Source: Oscillospiraceae bacterium (GTDB lineage: Bacteria; Bacillota; Clostridia; Oscillospirales; Ruminococcaceae). From it: a stretch of DNA of 25,816 nucleotides. This document shows, one piece after another, positions 6,611 to 14,097 of this stretch (its first letter is position 1; each line of letters begins with the position of its first letter). The notes beneath the pieces were generated by a model. It searched no databases, was not told the origin of the DNA, and saw nothing but the letters and a program-made list of their open reading frames with translations. The stretch spans positions 1-25,816 of the forward strand of contig CAAGCE010000158.1 in assembly GCA_900768245.1 (NCBI GenBank), read 5' to 3'. Position numbers and translations under genes: made by a program.

Positions 6611-7471
6611 ATGTGGATCGCATTTGCATTCGGCTCAGCCTTATTTGCAGGCATAACATCTATACTTGCTAAAATAGGCATAAAAAATACCGATTCAACA
6701 GCCGCAACAGCCATAAGAACTATTGTGATACTGTTCTTTTCTTGGCTTATGGTGTTCATAACGGGTTCGTTCGGCGGGATAGGCAGCATATCTTCAAAAA
6801 CGCTTATTTTTCTGATATTGTCGGGATTTGCAACAGGCGGAAGCTGGCTTTGCTACTTCAAAGCTCTCCGGATAGGCGATGTAAACAAAGTAACACCAAT
6901 TGACAAGTCAAGCACGGTTCTTACAATGCTTCTTGCATTTATCATACTCGGTGAAGAGATCAGTATTCTTAAAGCAGTATGTATGGTGCTTATCGGAGCA
7001 GGTACATATCTGATGATAGTGAAAAAAGAAACTGACAAGGAAGCCAAGGGAAAGGGCTGGCTGTTTTATGCGGTTTTGTCGGCGGTGTTTGCAAGCCTTA
7101 CATCGATACTCGGAAAAATAGGAATAAGCGGTGTTGACTCAAACCTCGGCACAGCCATACGAACCATTGTTGTTCTTATTATGGCGTGGATAATGGTATT
7201 CGTTACAAAAAAGCAGGGTGAGCTGAAAAAAATAGACAGAAAAAGTATGGTGTTCATATGTCTGTCGGGACTTACAACAGGTCTGTCGTGGCTATGCTAT
7301 TATAAGGCACTTCAGGACGGTCAGGCAAGCGTTGTCGTTCCTATCGACAAGCTCAGTATTCTTGTAACGGTGGCATTTTCCTATATCGTATTAAAAGAGA
7401 AGCTTACAAAAAAATCCGCTGCGGGACTTGCTATGATAACCGCAGGCACACTTATGCTTGTTTTAAAATAG
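6611..7471 (+). CDS. EamA/DMT-family membrane transporter
   Basis: A 286-residue protein of the drug/metabolite transporter superfamily, with two EamA repeats of about 140 residues and roughly ten membrane helices in all. The halves are visibly homologous: TSILAKIGI and TSILGKIGI, TAIRTIVIL and TAIRTIVVL, SWLCYFKAL and SWLCYYKAL, TPIDKSS and VPIDKLS. Such proteins export or exchange small metabolites, but the substrate cannot be predicted. The start is the ATG at 6611 with AGGTGA at 6600-6605; an in-frame GTG at 6602 overlaps that site. It has its own promoter and is transcribed toward the convergent surface-protein gene. Confidence 0.9.
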   Translation: MWIAFAFGSALFAGITSILAKIGIKNTDSTAATAIRTIVILFFSWLMVFITGSFGGIGSISSKTLIFLILSGFATGGSWLCYFKALRIGDVNKVTPIDKSSTVLTMLLAFIILGEEISILKAVCMVLIGAGTYLMIVKKETDKEAKGKGWLFYAVLSAVFASLTSILGKIGISGVDSNLGTAIRTIVVLIMAWIMVFVTKKQGELKKIDRKSMVFICLSGLTTGLSWLCYYKALQDGQASVVVPIDKLSILVTVAFSYIVLKEKLTKKSAAGLAMITAGTLMLVLK

Positions 7472-7534
7472 GTACTTCGGCACCCTTTGATGCTTGTCAG
7501 GATTTGCATTATGTATCAAGGTCGGACAGAATAC

Positions 7535-7582
7535 ATAAAAACAAGGCATACACTCTACCTTTTCGGTATGATGTATGCCTTG
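7535..7582 (-). terminator. Intrinsic terminator of the surface-protein operon
   Basis: The arms 7542-7552 and 7572-7582 (CAAGGCATACA / TGTATGCCTTG) are perfect. On the minus strand the hairpin is followed by TTTTTATG. No comparable T-run exists on the plus strand, so it serves the minus-strand gene. Confidence 0.8.
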
Positions 7583-7599
7583 ATTTGGTTTATGGTGAA

Positions 7600-9879
7600 T
7601 TATTCTGCCTTTGTTTTGATAGTCACAATATCCGATGTCATCATTGCAGTCCACTTGCCGTCAACGTAAGCACGAACTATATACTTATACTCGGTATCGG
7701 GCGAAAGCTTGTTTATCCTTACTGCAAGCTTCTCGGTCTCGCAAAGCTTTACAGCCTTACCGTCCACATACTTGTAAACTGCATACTTTTCCGCATTGGG
7801 AACTGCTTTCCAAGTGAGCTTAACGCTGTTTTCGGTCGATGCTGCCTTTACGACAGGCTTGTAATAAACCTTGACAGTTATCTTGTACGAATAAGTCATA
7901 GGCGAAAGCTTGCCGCCGATAGTGTAACGAACAAGGAATTTATATGTCCCGCCGTTTTTCAGACCATTGATTTCAACCGAATTATCAGCGGTGGTCTTGA
8001 CCTTGACATACTTTCTGTCCTTATACTGATATACATAGTATTTGTCGGCGTTCTTTACCCCATTCCAGCTGAGTATTACCGTACTGCCGCTTTCTTCTGC
8101 ATTGACGGTCAGATTTTCTGTGAATACACTCGGTGTTGATATTACATTACCTCCCGTTGCAGGAATGATCTCTGTTCTGATACCATAGCCGCATACGGAG
8201 CAGAAATATACTCTTACGCCCGCTGTTGTTGCAGTAGGCTGAATTGTTACTGTACCGCTGTTCTTTGTATGCGCTTCAAAATCAACCTTTTTATCGCAGC
8301 CTGAGCATGCGTGCCAATGTCCTGTTCCGTCATAACTCCAATCCTTTGACCAGCTGTGATTTGTGGCGGAGATAGTCACATCGGCAAGTGTTGTTGGATT
8401 TAAGCCTGCGTCATCAGAGAATATATTTCCGCATTCCGTGCAAGTCCAATATGCTTTGTTTCCGTCATTGTTGCAGGTGGGAGCCTTTGCATCTGTCTTA
8501 ACGAGCGAATGTTTTGCAGGATCAACAATATTTGTTATTTCATTAGTTCCATTAGCATCGGAGAAATACTTTTGGCATACGGAACATTCCCAATATTCAA
8601 TATTTCCGTCATCAGTACAGGTGTGAGCCTTTGCATCTGTCTTAACGAGCGAATGACCCGGTGCAGGATCAACAATATTTGTTATTTCATTAGTTCCGGT
8701 AGCATCGGAGAAATACTTTTGGCATACGGAACATTCCCAATATTCAATATTTCCGTCATCGGTACAGGTGTGAGCTTTTGCATCTGTCTTAACGAGCGAA
8801 TGACCCGGTGCAGGATCAACAATATTTGTTATTTCATTAGTTCCGTTAGCATCGGAGAACTTCTTTCCGCATACGGAACATTTCCAATATTCAATATTTC
8901 CGTCATCAGTACAGGTGGGAGCCTTTTCATCTGTCTTGATAAGCGAATGACCGAGTGCAGACTTAACAATATCTGTTATTTCAGCAGTTCCTTTATCATC
9001 GGAGAAATCCTTTTGGCATAGGGAGCATTCCCAATATTCTACGTTTCCGTCTGTTGTACAAGTAGGGGGTACTGCATCGTGATGGGAAAGGTCGTGGTCA
9101 CCATAATAATCTTGTCCGCAAATACCGCAAGTTGCCTTTTTTATACAAGTAGGTGTGGTGTTGGTTACACAAGTATGATTACCGACTTTGTGCCGATGAT
9201 CCTCATCAACGGCTATTACCGTTTTGCCGTCGATTTCTGGCGGAATATCAACCGTATTCCCTGAGGAAAGACTAATGTCTGTTATTTTGACATTATTGCT
9301 GCTGTCAACGGTATAAGTTATCTTTGCGGCTGTATCGGGTATAGCGTATGCTCCGAGTTGTGCACCGTTTGGAATATAAATAGTTTTTAGTCCGGAACAA
9401 TTTCCAAAAGCATAATTTCCGATAGAAGTAACGCTGCTCGGGATAGTTATGCTTGTAAGTTCGGAACAACCTACAAAAGCATAATTTTCGATAGAAGTAA
9501 CGCTGCTCGGGATAGTTATGCTTGTAAGTTCGGAACAACCTGCAAAAGCATAATTTCCGATAGAAATAACGCTGTTCGGGATAGTTATGCTTGTAAGTCC
9601 GGAACAATCTGCAAAAGCATATTCTCCAATGGAAGTAACAGGTTTTCCGTCAATTGTTGCCGGGATATCAACAGAGCCGCCCGAACCGATGTATTTTGTA
9701 ATTTTAACATTGCCGCCTTCAACGGAGTATTCAAAATCATCTGATGTTTCTGCACTCGCCACAATAGCATTGCCGCCGAAACCAAGGTCTGCAAGCCTCG
9801 GCTCTGCGGGGGATATAAAGGACATTGCGAGAGCAGCCGCAGCAGCAACAGCCGTTATTCTTTTTATTTGTTTTTTCAT
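7600..9879 (-). CDS. Secreted BspA-type LRR protein with Cys-rich repeats and Fn3-like domains
   Basis: This 759-residue protein starts with a signal peptide (MKKQIKRITA followed by an Ala-rich core, cut near residue 26 or 44). Residues about 78-170 are four BspA/TpLRR repeats of 23 residues (GNYAFAGCSELTSITIP). Residues about 261-505 are five repeats of about 49 residues, each with a TC..DGN..YW.CS.C...FSD core that may hold a metal. A further Cys/His-rich part (about 505-570) precedes two Fn3-like domains (about 585-755). No LPXTG, SLH or dockerin is present, so it is probably released or held non-covalently. A role in adhesion or host/substrate contact is inferred from the LRR type. AAGGAGG lies 9 nt before the start, inside the tail of the upstream TetR gene, which it overlaps by ATGA. 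Confidence 0.9.
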   Translation of the reverse strand: MKKQIKRITAVAAAAALAMSFISPAEPRLADLGFGGNAIVASAETSDDFEYSVEGGNVKITKYIGSGGSVDIPATIDGKPVTSIGEYAFADCSGLTSITIPNSVISIGNYAFAGCSELTSITIPSSVTSIENYAFVGCSELTSITIPSSVTSIGNYAFGNCSGLKTIYIPNGAQLGAYAIPDTAAKITYTVDSSNNVKITDISLSSGNTVDIPPEIDGKTVIAVDEDHRHKVGNHTCVTNTTPTCIKKATCGICGQDYYGDHDLSHHDAVPPTCTTDGNVEYWECSLCQKDFSDDKGTAEITDIVKSALGHSLIKTDEKAPTCTDDGNIEYWKCSVCGKKFSDANGTNEITNIVDPAPGHSLVKTDAKAHTCTDDGNIEYWECSVCQKYFSDATGTNEITNIVDPAPGHSLVKTDAKAHTCTDDGNIEYWECSVCQKYFSDANGTNEITNIVDPAKHSLVKTDAKAPTCNNDGNKAYWTCTECGNIFSDDAGLNPTTLADVTISATNHSWSKDWSYDGTGHWHACSGCDKKVDFEAHTKNSGTVTIQPTATTAGVRVYFCSVCGYGIRTEIIPATGGNVISTPSVFTENLTVNAEESGSTVILSWNGVKNADKYYVYQYKDRKYVKVKTTADNSVEINGLKNGGTYKFLVRYTIGGKLSPMTYSYKITVKVYYKPVVKAASTENSVKLTWKAVPNAEKYAVYKYVDGKAVKLCETEKLAVRINKLSPDTEYKYIVRAYVDGKWTAMMTSDIVTIKTKAE
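8475..9070 (-). repeat. Tandem 147-bp coding repeats
   Basis: Equivalent points fall at 8481, 8625, 8772, 8919 and about 9066. The spacings are 147 bp except one of 144 bp, where a codon is missing (DPAKHSL against DPAPGHSL). The three central units are nearly identical in DNA, with the 9066-side unit more diverged. In-frame gain or loss of units by recombination is likely. Confidence 0.9.
9421..9627 (-). repeat. Tandem 69-bp leucine-rich repeats
   Basis: Units starting GATAGAA at 9421, 9490 and 9559 are exactly 69 bp apart and almost identical. They encode the 23-residue LRR_5-type unit of the surface protein. Confidence 0.88.
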
Positions 9880-10478
9880 TTTAAATTACCTCCTTCGTAT
9901 AATTTGCTGTATTTTTCGATAAACAGAGAAACCGTCTGCTTTAAGACCTCCATCTGGCTTTTTAAATAGTATTCGTCCTCAAACATTGCGTAGTGTACGC
10001 AGGCACGGACAAAAATGAAAATGAGCGGTGTAATGACGGTATGGGGAATGCCGATCTTCGGTTCAAGCTGCTTTGCATACTCGGTGTATCGTTCATTTAC
10101 ACCCTCGAAAAACTTCTTTCCGTGTTCGATATATTTGGGGTGCGTGTAGACCTGATACATCAGCCGATACTTCTTGCCATGCTCTTTCGCTGTCCAGTAT
10201 GGGACTTCCTCAATAAAGCGAATAATATCTTTTGGGTCGGCAGGAGCTTTCGCCATAAAATCGTCCTCAACCTTTGTCATACAGTATGCGGTGGATTGAA
10301 TTATCAAGTCGTCGAGATTTTCAAAATACAGATACAGTGTAGCTGCATTGCACCCGCACGCCTTTGCGATCGTTTTTATCCCAACGCCGGATAATCCGTT
10401 CTCCGCATAGCAGTCATAACATTTTCCCATCAGTTCATTTTTCTTTGCCTGTCTGGCTTCTTCATTAACAGTACGCAA
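9876..10478 (-). CDS. TetR-family regulator coupled to the surface protein
   Basis: A 200-residue protein with a TetR helix-turn-helix at about residues 13-58 (GIKTIAKACGCNAATLYLYF) and a helical C-terminal domain. The start is a TTG at 10478 with GGCGGAG six bases upstream. No ATG with a suitable site precedes the helix-turn-helix: the first in-frame ATG, at residue 17, would cut into its first helix. Its last codons (YEGGNLK) contain the AGGAGG used by the next gene, and its TGA overlaps that gene's ATG, so the two are co-transcribed and coupled. This suggests it controls its own operon, including the LRR protein, though a TetR regulator downstream-coupled to a large secreted protein is not a common arrangement. 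Confidence 0.85.
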   Translation of the reverse strand: MRTVNEEARQAKKNELMGKCYDCYAENGLSGVGIKTIAKACGCNAATLYLYFENLDDLIIQSTAYCMTKVEDDFMAKAPADPKDIIRFIEEVPYWTAKEHGKKYRLMYQVYTHPKYIEHGKKFFEGVNERYTEYAKQLEPKIGIPHTVITPLIFIFVRACVHYAMFEDEYYLKSQMEVLKQTVSLFIEKYSKLYEGGNLK

Positions 10479-10516
10479 TTTTGGCTCCGCCTTTTAATAA
10501 ATAATCGTTTAGTTAT

Positions 10517-10545
10517 ATTATATTATACTTTCAGAGATTTTGCAA
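10517..10545 (-). promoter_or_regulatory. Promoter of the tetR / surface-protein operon
   Basis: On the minus strand TTGCAA (10545-10540), a 17-nt spacer and TATAAT (10522-10517). The spacer itself contains another TATAAT, so the start point may vary. No clear TetR palindrome was seen beside it. Confidence 0.7.
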
Positions 10546-10631
10546 TAGGTTTTCATAAAAAATGTTTTTAAACAAATGTCTGATTTGTTTATTATGTCGG
10601 TTTTGTCTAACTATTTGGGGGCAGTTGATTT

Positions 10632-11252
10632 TTACGGTGCCGTTTTTGTATATTGTCTGCTGTATCTGAAATCGCAGTGGTCTGCTCCCTCAGCAATAGT
10701 TCCCGTCCTCACCAGCTTCATATTCATAATATCGGCAAGAACAAAGTCCATTCTGCATATAAGCGAAGCAAGCTCGGGACAGCCCTCATCATTGCAAAGC
10801 TTGCAGGCTCCGCATTCGTAATAATCATATCCAAGCTCATAGTCACCGTTTGCGGGCAGAATATCTACCACCCAGTCATTTTCATATTTTCGCTTATGGC
10901 TCTCCTCAGACCATTTCAGACGCCCCTCCATTTTTTTAGGGTCAAGATAGCTGTCCGCATTGCCGAGAACTTTATGAAAAAGCTTTGACGCACATAGTCC
11001 GTCCCGGAATATTTCATAATTTTCTTCGGCAGGTCTGCCTGTGCCACGGTTCAGAGCAATAAAATAAACTGCCATTATATATGAGCTGAGAAGCCTTGAT
11101 TTTCCAATGTCTTTTGCACGGGATATTATTGCCTTGTGTTCAACTGCGACTTTACGGATAACATCATTTGAAAAGCCTCGCTTTTTCATTTCGGCAGATA
11201 CTGCACTATGATAAAATCGGCTCAGAAGCCTTGCATTAAAAGAATTTTTCAT
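10632..11252 (-). CDS. L-2-amino-thiazoline-4-carboxylate hydrolase-like protein
   Basis: A 206-residue soluble protein starting MKNSFNARLLSRFYHSAV. Its C-terminal half carries the Cys-rich YYECGACKLCNDEGCPEL segment and then IAEGADHCDFRY. This pattern is shared by the ATC hydrolase-like family (PF14196), named for an enzyme that opens a thiazoline ring on the route to cysteine. Most members have no tested activity, so substrate and pathway are open. The start is the ATG at 11252 with AAAGGAA upstream. The frame stays open upstream to 11441 but without a ribosome binding site, and it would run through a palindromic leader. The gene stands alone. Confidence 0.78.
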   Translation of the reverse strand: MKNSFNARLLSRFYHSAVSAEMKKRGFSNDVIRKVAVEHKAIISRAKDIGKSRLLSSYIMAVYFIALNRGTGRPAEENYEIFRDGLCASKLFHKVLGNADSYLDPKKMEGRLKWSEESHKRKYENDWVVDILPANGDYELGYDYYECGACKLCNDEGCPELASLICRMDFVLADIMNMKLVRTGTIAEGADHCDFRYSRQYTKTAP

Positions 11253-11276
11253 TATTATTTTTCCTTTCGTATTATG

Positions 11277-11292
11277 GTTAGTTATAGCTAAC
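11277..11292. promoter_or_regulatory. Candidate operator before the ATC-hydrolase-like gene
   Basis: GTTAGTTATAGCTAAC is a near-perfect palindrome (one mismatched pair) 25 bp upstream of the minus-strand ATG, the usual place for a TetR- or MarR-type site. The regulator is not known. Confidence 0.45.
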
Positions 11293-11399
11293 TCTTTTGC
11301 ACTTTTATTTCTTAAAAATATCAATAAAGACAGATCTATCTTTTTATAAAAGAATAATCGCACATAGCTCCGCCTGTTCCGATCTGCTCCGTATATGTA

Positions 11400-11562
11400 A
11401 GAACCTGTCTTCACAAGCATATGCGCACGTCTTTTCGGCAAATTTTGCCGCAGACTGCGTTAAAAATCCTTGCCGGGCGACAGCCCACCTGCGGATTTTT
11501 GCCTTGTCTGCAACAAAATTATGCCCGAAAAAACGCACACATTTCTTATGAAGACAGGTTCT
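11400..11562. repeat. Second MITE-like long inverted-repeat element
   Basis: Perfect outer arms AGAACCTGTCTTCA (11400-11413) and its complement (11549-11562), with partial pairing further in. Inside lie a CGGCAAA-T-TTTGCCG hairpin (11436-11450) and a module with the order CTGCGT..AA..CCTT..CGGGCG.CA.GCCC.CCTGC, also found in the element at 2439-2596. The size (163 bp) and lack of coding capacity match a non-autonomous element or a structured RNA. Confidence 0.7.
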
Positions 11563-11900
11563 AAATTCAGCACACGGCAGGTCGCTGTAAAGAATGTCAT
11601 CGACCTTGCAGAAAACAGCTGTCATTTCAGGCATTGCGGAAACTCTGCGTCCCGACCGTAACCGAGAGTGTGTTTGGATTTTCCTTTATAAGCCTTGCCA
11701 TATTATCAATGAGATGCTGACGGTCTTTTTCACATTTTCACCCCCTCTGTTTTATTGATTACATTATAAATTAAAATGACAATACAGTCAACAGTTTTAT
11801 ATTTACCCGGCAGAAATTGCAGTCTGTAAATAAACCAATACGGCTTGGGGCTATTTGCAGCGATTTTTTTACTGTCCGAAAAATTACCATATCATTCTGA

Positions 11901-11906
11901 TATAAT
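11901..11906 (+). promoter_or_regulatory. Probable -10 box of the acidic-protein operon
   Basis: A perfect TATAAT stands 44 bp before the ATG at 11950. The expected -35 position is A-rich (GAAAAA) and does not match the consensus, so the promoter is weak or needs an activator. Confidence 0.45.
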
Positions 11907-11949
11907 AAAAATATAGAAATATAATTTATTGTAATCGGAGGGATTTTAT

Positions 11950-12204
11950 ATGTTTGATTTTTTGAATAAGGGTATTTTTGATATTAACGGCGACGGTCAA
12001 GTTGATATTTTTGAGAAGTCACTTGTGCTGCATAATATTTTTGATGATGACGATGAGGAAGCTTCAAGAAGAAACAGCTATAACAGCGATGATGATGATG
12101 AAGATGACGACGATGACGATGATGATTTCGACACCTTTGACGATGACGATGATTTCGATATCTTTGATGATGAAGATGACGACGACTTTGACGATGATTT
12201 TTAA
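11950..12204 (+). CDS. Small acidic protein with one EF-hand loop
   Basis: An 84-residue protein starting MFDFLNKGIF. Residues 11-22 (DINGDGQVDIFE) are a canonical 12-residue EF-hand loop with calcium-ligand positions D11, N13, D15, Q17, D19 and E22. A Ser/Arg/Asn linker and then an almost pure Asp/Glu/Phe tail (about residues 47-84) follow. There is no signal peptide or membrane helix. The strong GGAGGG site and the 14-bp gap to the next gene support real expression in an operon. Calcium binding is inferred from the loop. The tail could buffer calcium or contact basic partners. I recognise no named family. Confidence 0.75.
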   Translation: MFDFLNKGIFDINGDGQVDIFEKSLVLHNIFDDDDEEASRRNSYNSDDDDEDDDDDDDDFDTFDDDDDFDIFDDEDDDDFDDDF

Positions 12205-12218
12205 AGGGTAAGATCCAT

Positions 12219-13064
12219 ATGATTGATAAAACCGCCCGTAAAAAAATATTATTAAAACTAATGACGGCGGTGCTTGTAATTGCCTTGGTATGTGTAATGC
12301 CGCATATTGTTAAGGCTGTAAAAACTGAAAGCAGGTATAATGAAGCTATCCGCCTTATCAAAAAAGGCGAGTACGAAATGGGCGCAAACAGACTTATGGG
12401 AATGTCCGATTATAAGTACAGCGACGCTCTGATAAATTACGGACTTTATATGGTGCGCAAGGACACAAGCTTTTTTGTTGCATATGATAATATTTGTGAG
12501 ATACCGACCGATTATGACGGACCTTTTGCCGATGAAATAGCTGCCGAACGTGAATATGCCGAGTCAGTATATGACGAAAAATCAATTATTTATGAGCAGG
12601 AAGAAAAAGAACGTCAGAAGGAATGGGACGAATATCGGGAAGAAATTCGTGCAAGCTATGCGGATAAGCTGCCGAAGGTCGGTATGAACCGTGATTTCGT
12701 GAGGGATACTTTGCTTGGTGACTATGACAAATACTATGAAAACAAGACTTATGAAAATACCGCTGTTGTTCCGTTATACCGCTATGAATGGTATTCAGAT
12801 GATAAAACAGCATTGGTTTTTGTGGCTGAATTCAGATATGACAAATGCATTTCTGCCGAAAAGGTCAACACATATTCCTACTGGGACGGTGACACTCCGA
12901 AATTCGGCGGCAAGCACCACCATTCCTCTTACACCACGTCACGCTATGATGATTACGATGTTTTTGAATATGACGACCCTGAGGATTTTTACTACGATAA
13001 TTATGACGATTTTGAAGATTATGACGATGCAGAAGAATATTATGACGAACAATGGGGTTACTGA
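12219..13064 (+). CDS. Membrane-anchored protein with TPR-like repeat and acidic tail (paralog A)
   Basis: A 281-residue protein with one N-terminal membrane helix (about 11-32) and probably an outside body. Residues 40-72 form a TPR-like unit of the YNEAIRLIKKGEYEMGANRL..MSDYKYSDA type. A strongly charged helix (about 110-150) leads to a compact domain around KVGMNRDFVRDTLLGDY and VFVAEFRYDKCISAEK, then a Tyr/Asp/Glu-rich tail ending EEYYDEQWGY. The protein at 14098-14928 matches it along its whole length, so the pair arose by duplication. It is probably co-transcribed with the EF-hand protein. No catalytic motif was recognised, and function is unknown. Confidence 0.8.
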   Translation: MIDKTARKKILLKLMTAVLVIALVCVMPHIVKAVKTESRYNEAIRLIKKGEYEMGANRLMGMSDYKYSDALINYGLYMVRKDTSFFVAYDNICEIPTDYDGPFADEIAAEREYAESVYDEKSIIYEQEEKERQKEWDEYREEIRASYADKLPKVGMNRDFVRDTLLGDYDKYYENKTYENTAVVPLYRYEWYSDDKTALVFVAEFRYDKCISAEKVNTYSYWDGDTPKFGGKHHHSSYTTSRYDDYDVFEYDDPEDFYYDNYDDFEDYDDAEEYYDEQWGY

Positions 13065-13086
13065 TCTGGCGGTTCTTAAACATAAC

Positions 13087-13138
13087 AACACCGCAAACCT
13101 TGCGGTATACACAAAGCTTGCGGTGTTTTGCTTTTAAT
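13087..13138 (+). terminator. Intrinsic terminator after paralog A
   Basis: AACACCGCAA (13087-13096) pairs with TTGCGGTGTT (13118-13127), followed by TTGCTTTTA. An alternative inner hairpin ACCGCAA/TTGCGGT (13090-13106) shares the left arm. Confidence 0.75.
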
Positions 13139-13264
13139 GGGTACAATGCCCTTAGGAACAGTCATTGCTTTTTATGGTATGGGACACGTCTGCTGCAGCT
13201 TTAAGCAAAATTTGATTTCCCAAAATAAAAAAATCGATCTGTGTTCCGCCTGCAAGGCTTCATA

Positions 13265-13348
13265 TCAAGCACAGACGATTGAACGGGGTATCTCCTCGAC
13301 TGCCGACAGTATCTCATATATGAGATCATCGTTTAATGCAGCGTTCAT
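13265..13348 (-). pseudogene. 5' fragment of a second alkyltransferase-like (MGMT family) gene
   Basis: The minus-strand ATG at 13348 overlaps the SGNH gene's TGA (ATGA) and opens MNAALNDDLIYEILSAVEEI, then PRSIVCA and a TGA at 13267-13265. The start closely resembles the DNA-binding-domain-only MGMT-like proteins of Firmicutes, which run on as IP.G.VATYGQIA and later PCHRVV. Here the similarity ends after EEIPR and the rest is absent. It is read as a truncated second gene of the SGNH operon. The call rests on about 22 residues and the coupled position. Confidence 0.5.
13311..13326. repeat. 16-bp perfect palindrome
   Basis: ATCTCATATATGAGAT is fully self-complementary. It lies within the coding remnant of the MGMT-like gene (DLIYEIL), so it may be a coincidence of codons rather than a site. 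Confidence 0.5.
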
Positions 13349-13980
13349 TTCCATTCAGGCTCTTTCACATATTTCATTATGTCGTCGTAAATAGCACGGT
13401 AGCCGTCCTCGTTTATGTGCAACCCCTCGATCGTGAACTCGGCTTTGAGCCTGCCTTGGCTGTCTTTGAGGTTTTTGTTTATGTCAATGTATTTCTGACC
13501 GTGCTTTGCGGCGAGCTTTTCAACTTCCTTGTTTGCCGCAGCAATTTTTTCGTTGTTTCTTATCTTAAGGCACTCTTTCATATTTTCGGCAGCAGCCTCA
13601 TAATTTACAGGGTAATATGCCATAAGATAAATTTCAACCTTTGGGATATGGTTCTCAATAGCTGTGATTATTTTGTCATAGTTATCCATAAGGTGCTGTA
13701 CGGGTATTCTTGAATCGCTGAGGTCGTTTGTGCCTATATTTATGAAAACTCTGGAGGGTTCGAGCTGCAGCACACATACGTCAATTACAGCAAGCAACTC
13801 TGCGGAAATAAATCCGCCTATGCCGCGGTTATATATTACAGTCGAGTCGTTATGCTCCCCAAGAAGTTTGTTTATCGGGAACATTTCCATAAGTGACGAA
13901 CCTGCAAAAACAGTTTTGCCGTGGATAACATTTTTATTAAGCTCTCTGAAGCGTTCGACTTTCATTTCCTTATCATTCAT
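13345..13980 (-). CDS. SGNH/GDSL-type hydrolase
   Basis: This 211-residue protein has the SGNH blocks in order. Block I is AGSSLM, with the nucleophile Ser29 in GSSL rather than GDSL. Block II is NRGIGG, block III is NIGTND, and block V is EGLHINEDGY with the catalytic His, where the usual Asp of D-G-L-H is Glu. No signal peptide or membrane helix is present, so it should act in the cytoplasm as an esterase or lipase-like enzyme on an unknown acyl or acetyl ester. AGGAGTG precedes the ATG at 13980. It lies on the opposite strand between two paralogous membrane proteins and is followed by a truncated MGMT-like frame. Confidence 0.88.
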   Translation of the reverse strand: MNDKEMKVERFRELNKNVIHGKTVFAGSSLMEMFPINKLLGEHNDSTVIYNRGIGGFISAELLAVIDVCVLQLEPSRVFINIGTNDLSDSRIPVQHLMDNYDKIITAIENHIPKVEIYLMAYYPVNYEAAAENMKECLKIRNNEKIAAANKEVEKLAAKHGQKYIDINKNLKDSQGRLKAEFTIEGLHINEDGYRAIYDDIMKYVKEPEWK

Positions 13981-14097
13981 TTTGAGGCACTCCTTTAAAA
14001 AATATTGTAATCATTATATCATATGGTATGTAAAATAAAAATGCATTACTAACCGATAATTTGCAAAGTTTTTATGATTAAAAAGGTGGGATAGATC

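Larger units (their letters stand above)
11253..11949. other. 697-bp gap: leader, repeat element and decayed sequence
   Basis: No intact gene was found. It holds the leader of the minus-strand ATC-hydrolase-like gene with a palindrome (11277-11292), the inverted-repeat element at 11400-11562, and the promoter region of the next plus-strand gene. Between 11563 and about 11750, a minus-strand frame beginning near a purine-rich GAGGGGGTG reads DNMARLIKENPNTLSVTVGT before a stop. This may be a gene fragment, but I do not recognise the family. Confidence 0.5.

Noticed and set aside
8509..9021. Plus-strand repetitive frame rich in Ile/Ser/Cys
   Set aside because: It is the antisense of the 147-bp coding repeats and carries no ribosome binding site.
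9305..9607. Minus-strand frame with perfect 23-residue repeats rich in Tyr/Arg/Lys
   Set aside because: It is a shifted reading of the 69-bp LRR units and has no start signals.
8475..9627. Possible CRISPR array
   Set aside because: The repeats are directly tandem, in frame and coding, with no unique spacers between short repeats and no cas genes nearby.
11253..11441. N-terminal extension of the ATC-hydrolase-like frame
   Set aside because: It has no ribosome binding site at its start, an atypical composition and a palindromic leader inside. The family start matches the ATG at 11252.
11978..12361. Low-complexity Met/Thr and His/Arg-rich frames over the poly-Asp gene
   Set aside because: They are frame and strand shadows of the GAT/GAC-rich tail. 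Only the 11950 frame has an AGGAG-type site.
13128..13394. Plus-strand 88-residue frame after paralog A
   Set aside because: There is no ribosome binding site, it starts inside the terminator, and the opposite strand better explains the sequence as an MGMT-like remnant.
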